Origin: Tubiluchus corallicola
Lineage: Eukaryota; Priapulida; Priapulimorpha; Priapulimorphida; Tubiluchidae
Length of the DNA stretch: 64,000 nt
Direction of reading: 5' to 3'
NCBI GenBank assembly: GCA_030141605.1
Contig: JAQGDQ010000214.1
Span: 129,001 to 193,000 of the forward strand
Shown piece by piece: positions 1-23,600 of the stretch. Position numbers and translations under genes: made by a program. The notes under the pieces were generated by a model that ran no database searches, was not told where the DNA came from, and saw only the letters and a program-made list of their open reading frames with translations. Numbering within the stretch: the first letter of the stretch is position 1; the number at the start of each line of letters is the position of its first letter.

Positions 1-11669
<11,669 letters not shown>

Positions 11670-12262
11670 ATTTTAATTTAAAAATATTTTCCTATTTCAC
11701 ATGTTTTTAAGGCAGTTGTTGATAGAACATCTTTACAGTATCAGAAGCAACAATGCCACTATTGGCATTAGTCGTAAAATCGTTTGTTGTATTCTTCCTA
11801 AAAGATGACTTTCAGTGCGGATATTGTCGCCCTTTTCGTTTGCCGAATATGTGTGTGAACTCGCCTTAATACTGCTAGCAAGATGGCTTCTGAACTGCCA
11901 TCCCTCGTGGTTTATATTTTTATTGAAAAATATTTGGATTTATATTTTTTTATGAAACAGGCGCTTATTCTTACGTATTACTTTTTGCATTTATGAAGAT
12001 CGTGAATTTTAATGTCATGTATGTCTCATTGAAAACTCATTTACAATTGCGATATGTGATTCAATCATTGGTATATATTTTTCTACTTCAGTTTTCTATA
12101 CGAGTTGTTGTAATCATCTAACAGACCTACTGTTAATTAGTCAGTAATATCATATTTCAACCATAGCTTGCAAATCTTTTAGTTACCAGGTTACCAGTTT
12201 TATGGACCTGTGAGTAGATGATGAGTAATAATTTTATTATAATGCAAAATGTAATTTTTGTA

Positions 12263-12268
12263 AATAAA
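12263..12268 (+). terminator. Candidate poly(A) signal of gene A
   Basis: AATAAA about 590 bp after the gene A stop. It is a candidate only, because the 3' UTR length cannot be verified. Confidence 0.4.
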
Positions 12269-12357
12269 AAGTATAACTAAAGATATCTCTGGGTTGGTCG
12301 GTAAGTGTTCCTGGTGTTCTATGTAGTGGTTTAGGTGTATACTGTGTGATCTGCTAA

Positions 12358-12690
12358 AAGGGGAAAAAAAGCAATTTTAAAGTATGTCCCCAAAAAATTC
12401 CAACACAGTTACATTACTTACCATTACACTTACCTGCTTGAAAGACTTATCTGACTAGAAAACAAAATTCTTAGGAATTTTGAATTTTTGTGCCAACTGG
12501 TAAAATGTCACTCACTTTACCAGTGTGCAATACTGATTCGCCAAAAAACATTTTTAATCTTACTGACAAGATACAGTAATATACTTTTGCTTAGTTAGTG
12601 AAGTGTGCGCTACGAATATTCTGATTATTTTTTAAAACTTTACACAATGTTATCTAAACTGGTTTCAATTAAATGTCAAAACGTGGAATC
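12358..12690. mobile_element. Partial copy of repeat family 3
   Basis: Shares AAAGTATGTCCC, TTACCTGCTTGAAAGACTTA, GATACAGTAAT and TTAGTTAGT with 9866-10440 in the same order and orientation. It is truncated. Confidence 0.65.
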
Positions 12691-13183
12691 TTTTCTAGCT
12701 TTGTGCAAGTAAAAGGTTTTCTTGTGCTTTAAATTACTCACAGCATTGCTTAATATGCATGTCAGCGATTGATAAGCGTACAAAAACTTAAGCTTCCTGA
12801 GGACAGACAAATGGAAGAAAGAAAAGGAAAGACTGAGGTGAGTATTATTTGTTTCAGCTATTTGAATAAAAGTTTATAAAGAATAAACAATGAATGAGTT
12901 ATAAAATAATTATGATCAGTTTGCTGCCGTAATGCTGATTTCTTCTTCCCTGGAGATCTGAGAAGTTGTTGCCGACTTAAGTTTCTTGTACTGACGTGGA
13001 CTACGATCCAAACTTATAAACATGCGAAGCATGAGCACAAAACCCATAAAAAACAACAAAAAACACTTGATAAACTGTACTTTATGCAATATATAATACG
13101 GACATATATATATTATACGGACATGTTTAAAATATCTGAACTCAACGCAGTTGAATACTTCAGAGATTTCAAATCAATTAACT

Positions 13184-14460
13184 TCAGCTTTTTAAACGCT
13201 CAAATAGGTGAGAAAAAATATTGGAAACTAAGCTATGATTTATTATAAGTATTACGCAAAGTACTTTCAATAAGTTAACACATGAACATAAAGATGTAAA
13301 ATTATAAAAACGATTTTCATATTTTTGTCTGATTTTTTTTACATGCGGGGCATTCAAACACGAAGTAGTGTTCACCCTCTATTGGGTTTCGAATGTTATC
13401 TCCACTACTGATACAGAAGGAATAGAATCTTTCGTTTTCTTGTTAGTTTATATATATCTGCCTTTTTTAATTTGTAGGTCATGATCGCTTATTCTGAGTT
13501 TTGTTACATTACGTCTGTGTTGCTTATTAGTTATAGTTTGAAGGTGTGGCTCTACATGGTATGTGTACGAGTTTCTGTAAAATCTTAACTCATTCTTTCC
13601 TCCTACTTTTTTGTTGTCATTAAATATTTCCTGAAAATAGCATTTTGTAGCCTGCTTACAGATTTTTCTGAAATTCATTAGTTTTTTGATTAAACGAAGA
13701 GTTACTTCCTTTATAAAGGCTTCCTACTTCCCCGTGTTTGTCAAAGAAGACCCAGTTGGCAGAAAAGTTGCTGGGGGTGTCTAGATGTACAAAGAGATGT
13801 TTGAGAAGTGTATGCAAGGAACTGAAAGGCCATATTTAAAGGTCATTTGCAGCTTTTAGTAGGATTGGAGACAGTCCTAGTTCTGCTTTGCAAGCTACAT
13901 TTGAGGCAGTAGAGCGAACACCAAGGGCCCATTTTGCAAATTTGTTTAATACATGTTGAAAGGGGAAGCGGTTCCAGGTTTTGAGTATTTTTTCTGTGTC
14001 CTGATTATTTATCTTATTTAATTTTGCTGTATAGGTAGATGACCCGATTTCACATCCATAAATGGCTATTGGTGCTACAATGGTATCACAAATATATTAG
14101 TGTGGTGATGGGAAAACTGCAATTGAGTATTAAAGATTGTAATTTAAATAAAGATCTGATGCTTTGCTTTCTCATTGTTTCCGTGCGTTTTGTATGTGTT
14201 CCCGTGTTTGTAAAATAGACGCCTAAATATTTAGAGTGCTTTTCATTTGATATGGAATTTGAGTTACATTTGAATATGTGGCTAGAAGTTTTTCCCAAAT
14301 ATCACAATTTTTGTTTTCTTATAGTTAATCCGAAGAAGATTTAATGATGCAAAGTCTGATGATCATATTTTGCCATCTTCCCTTTGACTTACTAAAAACA
14401 AGCAGATCATCAGCATATTGCAAGCATATTCTTGTCATGAATGGGGTCAGCATGACAGCA
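13184..14460 (-). pseudogene. LINE reverse-transcriptase fragment (C-terminal half of ORF2)
   Basis: Reading the minus strand from about 14455 down gives LQYADDLLVFSKS (the YADD active-site motif), then YKKTKIVIFGKNF, KYLGVYFTNTGTH, APIAIYGCEIGSS, and a C-terminal block with HYFVFECPACKK / VKKIRQKY like the LINE H..F.CP...R..Y tail. Frameshifts and stops break it into segments (for example 14086-14298, 13448-13678, 13184-13375). It is 5'-truncated and dead. The clade is not assigned. Confidence 0.8.
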
Positions 14461-15564
14461 ATTTATTATTTTGTTTGTTTTATGGTAATTGTTAGTTGAT
14501 GTTTAATGTTAAATGTGATGGACCCACATTTTGTCCATTATTAAAAGATACATGACATTGGTGTATAGCTAACGTTTATTAAAAAAGAGAAATATAGGGC
14601 TTGAAAGGAAAATACGTTCGTTTGCTACAAATACTTCGTTATTTCCCAACTGGTATCACAACTGAGGGTAACCGAGATCCATACTTGCCCTACGTAGGAC
14701 TGGCCGCCGTCTATAAAATAAATTTCTAGACTACCTGCTATGCGGCTAACTGAAGTTTGCAATTATATGTGTACTTGTTTATGCTTCCTCGACAGTTTGT
14801 CCGCATTACCAAAACAGTGACTTGATTGCTTCTTAAGCTGTCTAGGTACTAGTTAATTTACTGAAATAACTATACCTTGGAGATTGTGGGCGTATCAAAC
14901 TTCTACATAGGTGTAGCTGAGTTCACTCTGAACTTATATGTAAATGTGAGATTGTTGCTGAAACTGTAACAAGTATATAGAAACCTTTAAAAAGGTGATA
15001 TCGCAAAGGAGCGAGGTAAAGAAATCTTTCAGGAGTTATAAAATCCAAAATTTTTCATCTGGAATAATGTTATATGCTTATCAATTGCAAATTGAAAGTA
15101 GGACGTTTGACAGAAAAATCAGAAGGTTGCCTAAAAGACATCCGAATTCCTTATTAAAACTAAACTATAATGGTAAACGTTGTGCCAACTAATTAAAATA
15201 AATCTGGCACAGTGCGATACCAATAAAATATATTTTGCCGGGTTGTTCTAGTAGCGTCTAGTTGGAAAAACGACAAAACTGTTAGTTTGATCTGATATAA
15301 AAAAATATCTTTGCTGCCCTGATTACTCACGTTCGAGTGACTTCAGTATCATTGATGCTTGTGCAAGTTATTACCTATATGTCACTTGCCGAACGTTTAT
15401 TCGTACTGTTTACTTAATAAAAAAGTACATACTTCTCTTTTATGCACACATTTCCTGTGGACAGATTGCTCGCACTATTTGACTAAATATTTACAGTGCA
15501 AGTGTAAACCATGAACTTGATTTATTGCGAACACACCGGCTATGCGAACTCAAAAAAGAACAAT

Positions 15565-15760
15565 CATTTCATTCATTCCTCCATTCATTCGTTCATTTTT
15601 TCGTTCATTCATTCATTCATTTTTTTCGTCCATTCATTCATTTTTCGTTCACTCATTCATTCATTCATTCATTCATTCATTTTTTCGTTCATTCATTTAT
15701 TTATTCATTTTTTCGTTCATTCATTCATTTTTTCGTTCGTTCATTCATTCATTTATTTAA
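15565..15760. repeat. (CATT)n / TTTTTCGTTCATT microsatellite
   Basis: Imperfect tetranucleotide array with interspersed TTTTTCG. The open frames in all three plus-strand phases are repeat artefacts. Confidence 0.95.
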
Positions 15761-16368
15761 CTATTTAAAATAGCTTTGAATACAGCGTACTCGATTATTG
15801 AGTAGTTATTATGGCCCTTTCGTCGGCCCATTACTATGTACTAATAAGTTTTTGTTGTATACTTTACATTTGCCAATCGTTTGCAAACAAATTCATTTAC
15901 TGTTAATTCTTGGTGCTAAAATTGACTGACGTGTGCCTCAGATTACGTGTTACGCACACTTCAGTGTGAAACATTCATTAATTTTTAATTAATTTTTATT
16001 GAAATAACATTAATAGATTTAATTGCATTTGATACACTGCAAAGTAGATGATACTTGATAGCATCTTCTAAAAGTACTTTACATCCTTTAGTTACTCTTA
16101 TTTGTGCATTTTATTATTACTACCGGCAGTAGTACGTATGATTAGCCGCGCATGTTTATAGAGTACATCTGTTATAGAGTAGGCCGAGTCTCTAGCAGGT
16201 TCGCTATAATGACCTTATACTGTATAAGCCTTTTTCACGTTTCTAAACGTGCCACGAATTTTTCCAAACTTCGTGCTAGGATACACCAAACGATTAATAT
16301 AGTTTTCTCCAAATACATAACAAAGTTTAGATTTTATAAACTGTATTACAAAAATACGGAAGGATTGT

Positions 16369-16877
16369 TTAAAGGAAGACAGGATGATTTTTCCATATGC
16401 TACCCCATTTTCAAGTCAATGTATACATTTTAACACAACTAATACTGCGAAAGCGTTTCTTATAATTAAATAATAGATCAAAAACTTAATTAATGGCCCG
16501 CGAGCCCAACTATTAATAACATCACAAACTAACATAATTTTCAATAGTAGAAATATTCTACGAGCGTGTTGAACGTATTTGCGAAAGCAAAAATTGAAGT
16601 ACAGTGCTACTGTAAGACATTCAGTGTGTTGTTCAAATTTGTTGATGTTCTCACGCATGAGCTGTCGAACGTATGTAGTTCGTCACAAACTAACACATTT
16701 GAACTGAAAGGCACTTTCTGCAGTGGGCTTCCGAAATGCAGGCGCTAATGCCCGTCAAACTAGCGAATGGCGAAATGCATGTAACAGCGAAGAACTAGTG
16801 GCGCGAACGTAAAATTGTGTTTATGTGGTAATAACTCTTTCACGAAGTCATTTTTGAGAAAAAAACAGTAACTTCCT
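16369..16877. mobile_element. Half copy of repeat family 1
   Basis: Begins TTAAAGGAAGACAGGATGAT and matches the left arm of 2561-3819 through landmarks such as CATGAGCTGTCGAA, CGAAATGCATGTAAC and TCTTTCACG. No second arm is present. Confidence 0.7.
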
Positions 16878-17311
16878 TGCTTGCATACGTGACCAGAACT
16901 GACAACAAGTCTTTGTCTGGTATTAACAATTATGTTACTCAGGCACGCCATGTAGAGTTCGCACAACTGCGTAATCGCATATCAATGTTTTAATACTATT
17001 TCCTATGGAAGGCCTGGCTTCAGTTTACGACGTATCGCTTAACGTCACATGTACATGAGAACGCGTAGGCGCTATTGAGCGGCGACGCATCACTGAATAA
17101 CTGAAATACTTTTTGGCTGTTTAAGAACTAGGTTAGACGACTTACACTGTTTACAAACGCGGCTACTTTCAAGAGTGTGACCATAGACATAGTCCTAATC
17201 TGTCTTGTGAAGTATCAATAATCAACAAACTCACTTCCCATATATAATGTACTTGCCATGATCAAAGTTCACACGATCCTACTATGCCAATTAAACAAAG
17301 GAAGGCCATAT

Positions 17312-17318
17312 TATAAAT
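17312..17318 (+). promoter_or_regulatory. Candidate TATA box of gene B
   Basis: TATAAAT about 80 bp upstream of the gene B ATG, in an AT-rich region where such matches are common. Transcription start not known. Confidence 0.3.
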
Positions 17319-17393
17319 TTATATACAAGACGGTGCAGTTGACGTTACTTTTAACAAATTCAGACTGATACAATAAAGAATAAAGACGGCGCT

Positions 17394-17697
17394 ATGAAAG
17401 TCATTCTCTTGTTTCTTGTCTTTTCTTTGCTCTTATTGAATCGCGCGTCAGTCTCCGATGGTCAAGACTTTGCAAAGATACGGAATAGCCTTCAGGAAAA
17501 AAAAGCTCTGAGAGAAAATTTGCTGAGGTTCAGCGAGACTTTGGGATCCGTTCAAGGCATTAGGAATTTTGTCAAAGAGCATGAAGATGTTCTGAGGGAG
17601 GCGCTTTTTAATGATACTGTTGTTAGCGGAGCCTGTCTCGACAGTGTTCTTGCAGTTGCCGATGGAATAGACAAAGGGCAGTTGTGGGCCTTAGAAT
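17394..17697 (+). CDS. Gene B exon 1: signal peptide and start of NRF domain
   Basis: ATG followed by a hydrophobic signal sequence with probable cleavage around residues 20-22, then a helical region with one Cys (SGACLDSV). It ends LWALE plus one base at a GTAAGT donor, as in gene C. Confidence 0.9.
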
Positions 17698-20600
17698 GTA
17701 AGTAATTACTGATGTCGAGAGATTTCGCAAATGTTTTGAAATTTAAACATATGATTTCATTATACTAACCTGTAATTTTTCCGATCCAGTGGTAAAAACT
17801 TTTGATTTTTCAGACTTAGAAGTAAATAAGCTTGTAATAATACAGGTTCGCTGGCAAAACGTGTGCAGTTTTTCATTATTAGCGGGGAGAACGTTTGTAT
17901 CGTTGCTAGTTTTACAGTGGTGCACAAGGAAGCCCCGAAGTAGCTTTGCACTGCCCACAGTTACTATTAAATTTAGTAAATATTTTAGTCCTGTATCAAA
18001 CATAATTAATTATTTAGGAAAATCAGTCGGAAAAATTCAATACCGAGTCGCAGTTTTTTCTTTCTTGCATTTTAAGTAATGACTGTAATGTTTTTGTGAC
18101 TTTTTGTGACTATATTATAATTTGTCATTATAACGAAGGCTGCGCCGTAATTTGGCATCCTGCAGAGGCGTGTGCCACATAGGAACAAAGTTAACTATCA
18201 CGTTTCTTTTTAAGTGGGCAACTTTGACTTCGGATAATCTGTGACGTGTTATAATATTCATTTAGCTTGAATTATACAGTTTATTATAACTGATATATAA
18301 CCGATATAGATTATCCCCAATATACAATACAAAAATGTACAATTTAAGATTTAAATTTAAAGTTAACATTGATTAGTATAGTACCATACTCTTGAAAATA
18401 ACAAAACGAGACTGTGAATATTGACTGGATTATCATAGTGTACGTAATATATACAGTACGAACAAAATTAACAGTTGGTAAATGAAACTTTCTCTCAAAA
18501 GATTAGTTAAAAATTATCAGTTTCGGAAACGCTTTGTGCAAATAATAAAACCCTGAATTAACTGAATGGTCAAACAGTTGATCTCACAGGTTTTAAGCGT
18601 GCTTTCGTACGAAGAAGATTTGTAAAACCATTATGTTACAGTTCATAAACATTAATTGGACTGCCGTTCGATCATAACGGAGGCAGGACGGATAATACTG
18701 CGGCTTAACTTATGCTGCATGTTTTTACTTAGGCCAACCAAACGCTTCAGCTAAAACAAAATTTAAATCATGGAGTTGAAATAACCATTTTTTTTATTAA
18801 ACTTATACATCTGCACAATCAGCTTATCCAAATTTCGACTCTACATGAAAGGATTCAGCCGGCCCATTTGCGCCAATAGACCAGAGCTGGAAGAGACACG
18901 CTGCTGTAAATGACACCCACAACTAACAAGGATCTACAGTAGACCTTCCATTTTTATAAGCTCAGGTGTGCACGTGAATGGTAGCTCTTACTAACACAAG
19001 GTCAGAATACGATTCTGTTCTAGATAAAGCCATGTGCACATGCTTACCTGAGGAGTCCACTGTATTCTCTTGACAGCATTAAATTTGTATTTCTTTAATT
19101 TAGATTTTATTAATTTAATTTTAAAATGAACTTACTCCAGCTCTGAGCGCAATATTATTAAAGGTCAATCTTTATTTGACATTGTCGAGCATCAATGTTA
19201 TAGATAGGTTAAAAAGAGGACATTTTAATAAAAGTTTTTCTTGTGTCTCAAAACACGAGACCCATCACTATTAACATAGCTCGTCGAAAATAAGTCAGAA
19301 TTCAGCCGAGTAAATCCAATACGCGTAGGCGTGTGATAGATTAAAACCGGCCGTTTGCCATATAGTATTATGATGTACATTGAAGTATTTTTTGCACTTC
19401 CTTTTTGAACACCGTCAGATCACGCAGATTTGCAGGTGAAAACATTCCAGTAATTTATGGTTGTCACAAAAAATGTTTTCTCAAACGTAGCTGATCCAAT
19501 ATCAAACTTTCTATAATTATTATCATTTTGTATATGTATAATACGTTAAGCCTATAACGTGCTATCAATCGGTGAACAAAATAAACTTGTTGCTGTTATA
19601 CTATAGAATATAGTTCCATGTTGTTCTCAGATCTTGATTCATGGGGGAAACCTCCAGCTGGAATACTGCAGGGAGCTACTAACTGGATTGGCGACTATGA
19701 CCAGTGCATGGGTATTGAAAGGCAACCAACTGCCGAAGAGAATTCTACTACCTTTGGTCCGCAAAGCTGTCTGGCGTACTTAGGCCCTTCGGAATATTTG
19801 ATAACATATGGGGTGTGTGCCCCAGATTCGTGCAGTCCTGCCCAGATTGCAGCCTTGGTTACTGTAGGTAAGCTTGTCTCTAAAGTATTCTGATATTAAT
19901 TAATTAAAATTATTTAAATTTAAATTTGATTAATTTAAAATTTAGAAATAGAGAGCATTAATATAGTGTAGTAGTGTTGTTGTTTTCTCTTGTGGGCTAT
20001 TCACTCGTGCATATACTGATGCGCATCTTCATTTGCGATCTATAATCAAAAGTACTACTACTGATGAGCAAATATATGCTGCCACCTGTAGTTCATATTG
20101 TTTGTTTTTGTAACTTGACCCAATTTTAATCTACGTTGTTTGCCTTGGTCTTTATTTATATGGCAATGTGTTGAAACATTTCCTGCATCATCAGAAATGG
20201 TCCACATTTTGGATTAAAGCCGTTCCAAATGATAATAGTTAGACTTAAGACCAATTTCACTGTGATGACACAAGGAAAAATGAAGCACAGAGTGTTGTCA
20301 GAAAATCAGAAAATATTTGGATAATTTTCGGTTTTTTCTCAAAATCCCATGCATCAAGAAAGTTGATTTCACAGTGAAACCGCGAGGTGTTTTTCCGCGC
20401 GTCCAATTAGCTGCAGCTAGTTTCCAGTTTTATACTGTGTAATTATGTCCAAATTAAGTTATACTTGCTGAATTTTTCATAAACAAAGTGTAATTAATTA
20501 TATTAGTCAATGTAACGCAGACCTATTTGTTTTTTTTAGTAAAGTTCTACTAACACTTCAAAATCTGAAAAATACAGATGTATAAATAAATATATACGTG

Positions 20601-23600
20601 CGTTATTTTTCTTTTTCATGAATCTAGCCATCGATGTTGTATTAATAAAACACAAAATAGTCTGTTAAAAGAAAGATTAAATTTTATAATTTTATGCTGA
20701 AATGTGTTAATTGTTGTTTGTCAAATAGGAAAGAAGTAACTGAGAGTTAAATTTCAGAATGAATTCCGCGAGAATTCTTCACGAAAATGGAACATGCACT
20801 ATTTCTATCATGTGGCTAAATTCCTCACGAGAAGGACGCATAGCTTCTAGCTAGCAGCAGAATTCCTCACGAGGAATTGCACGAGGAATTTTGCTGCACG
20901 TCCTCACTGTGAAATGCACCATAGAAAACAATGTGTTTCATTTTCGTAAGGATGCCGCGTGGAATTTCTCACGAGGAGAACGCATAGCTCTTGTTGGCAG
21001 CTGAGTACTTCACGAGGAATTTTCCTGCGCGTCTCACTGTGAAATGGGCCTAATTCGTAATCTTAGTTAGGTGTATGCACGGAAAGGATTAGAACACCAA
21101 CAAAATGCCAGACTGTTAGTTACAAAAGATGTTGCATAGTTAAAGCACTTTACCTTTGATAGAAGCCATTGATAAAATTAAAAATCATACAATTATAGAG
21201 TATTCATTTAAAATGCTTTATTTCGTTGGAAGTAAAGCACATGTAGATAGAAAATTTTTTCGTGCAGTTTTGAAAATTTGGCCTATTATTAAATATCAAC
21301 ATTTAAAAGAGAATCAATATTATTTTGATTACATGACTTTCTATTGTTTTAGTGAGGAACATAAACGGAGATGATCTCTTAGGGCTAAAATGGGTCTTGT
21401 GCCAAGAGGAAATGAAATTTGACGGTTTGGCTATCGCTGCTTGGTAAATATTAGTAAATGCATTTGCGACGTCACAGTAGTTCTCGTTTAGAATTCGTAT
21501 TAAAACTATAGTAGAGTTCATTTTGTACACCTTTTTGGTTTTTAGCCTAGTAATATTCCGTTCACTTTTGTTCACGTGTTGGGTTTGGGTTCCTGCCTTT
21601 TTCTGCTATACCTTTCCCATTCCCATTTCGCGCCTCCTTTGAAGGGTCTCCTTTGTATATCGCATTCAACGGTCCGGATGGCTTTTGGGGGTCGCTTACG
21701 TTACAGTTTAAGCTGGTATAAAAGGAAGACCCTTTTCGCAGCAAATTTGTCATCTGTAGTCTACTAGATTGAGATAGTCAGCAAGTCAGGTTGTTATTAA
21801 TTATTATCTCAATCAAAGTGAGACAAAGATCCATTTGCTGTGTTACTAAATATCTGTCAAACCTTTTTGTAAAAAAAGGATGTAGCCCATATGAGAGGAT
21901 TCTCTGGAGTGCAGGCACACAGAGTTATCGGAATCTGGTTGTGTGAGAACGTTTAGTGGATTACTGGTGCTCGGCCCAAATAAAAACAGTTATACACATT
22001 CACTTCGCCTCTTTAATACACCGCAGGACGTCACAATGTTACATAATCTTGATCCGGAAAATGGAATGAACGCCTAATTAGTCTGATGCCCCTGAATATA
22101 AATGGCCGCATTACATGTAGTAATTAGTTGGTGAGCTTGGTATTTTTATGGTATCAGGCGCCGAAATCAGGTGTAAAAACCACCCAAATTTAGCATTGCG
22201 ACTTTTCACCACAGTCTTGCAGAGCAAATTAGACAAAATTCGCTCTACACGCGATAAATACTTAAATATTCTTCCTGAACTTCTAAAAGCAATTAAAAAT
22301 CAGCAACTTACGTTTTGTGAATCATGAATAGAATACTAAAAAAGAAACTTAATTAATTACTGTGTGGAGGCTAAATCAATTGTTTATAAAAAGCTTATTG
22401 AAAATCAATTAAGTGAACAAGACATGGCAAATGTTTATATGGTATTAGAAATTTTGGGCTGTTTATGCAAACTATGCCATATTCCACTGTCACATTCTGA
22501 ACCAACAGAAATTTCAAATTATTTATGTGCGCTGTAAATATTGTAATCACCTGCCAATTAACCATTCTTGTTATTTGTTAACAACTATGTAAATTAAATA
22601 TGTATTATGGTAAAGTGATATTATACGAATAAAATGCTAATATCTGAAATCAGAATTAACATAATCTAAAAATTATGGCAAAAAAATTAGCAAAATATAT
22701 TAAAATAATAATATTAATAATAATAATGCCATAGGCTTTTAATAGGCAAGGACGTGTGAAGAGAAGTGCAATTTCTCAGGCAGTCAGTTAACCTTAGAAT
22801 TTGGGAAAACAGTGGTCGGACAAATTAAAGATGAAACTGGGATCCTAATTTTTGTTAATTAATGCCGTTTGGTACATTCTGGTCTCGCTTTATATTGAAC
22901 GCATTTTTGTCCGACACCTAAAAACGTAGCGCCTAAGTAAATAAATCGTGCGTCCTTACTTTTTCTTTAAGAGCTGAAACTGTTTTTTTTGTACACTGCT
23001 TAATTTATGTAAATGCATGTCAGATAGAACTATCTGAACAGAAGAACACAATAACAAATTTGGTATTACAAGTTTTTTTTTTATTTTCAGTGTCCTTTCT
23101 GGAGTATTCGCTGTTATTATTGCTGTTGGAACAGTTCTTGATGTTTATTATCGGTCCTTAAAAAAATCGGCTAGCGAAAGAAACAAAGTTAAATCAGCTG
23201 AGCAACTTGACGTCAAACAGACAGCAAATGCAACATCGAAAACGGCAAACAAAAATTTGAAAGTAATTTTAAAAGCCGTAAAGGTTGGTAAAGAGAGCGA
23301 ACTCCCTACTCAAGAGCCCGCCGGGGTAATAATAGAAGGTGAAACGGTTTTTGTACCAAATCAGTCCAACGACACCCTTGCTCGACCGATTTACGAAACT
23401 GTTCCGGATGAGACAGGCACAAATGAAGCTGTTAGTGGAATAGATAACAAAGCGTTTTCTTCGAAAGAAAAGACATCTGTGCCAGAATTCACTTCTGAAG
23501 AGATAACTGTGCCTTTAAAAATGGAAAAAGAACCAAGTAAGTTCATATATCATTTACAAGGAAAAACCTGTTGGGGCGAAAAGAGAAAAAAGAAAAGGAG

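Larger units (their letters stand above)
11670..17393. other. Spacer between genes A and B
   Basis: Holds a candidate poly(A) signal, a family 3 copy (12358-12690), a LINE fragment (13184-14460), a (CATT)n tract and a family 1 half copy (16369-16877). I see no gene in the remainder. Confidence 0.6.

Noticed and set aside
15511-15773. Ser/Phe/His/Ile-repeat frames in three phases
   Set aside because: They are the CATT microsatellite read in each frame.
21156-21374. 72-codon frame considered as the missing gene B exon
   Set aside because: It has no Cys or NRF-like motif, and no splice sites give the required phase 1 in and phase 2 out.
22985-23080. Open stretch with ACQIELSEQKN, tested as the missing gene B exon because it resembles SNCQEER..KN
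   Set aside because: No acceptable donor follows (CAAGTTTT), and no acceptor supports the left side. The similarity is too short.
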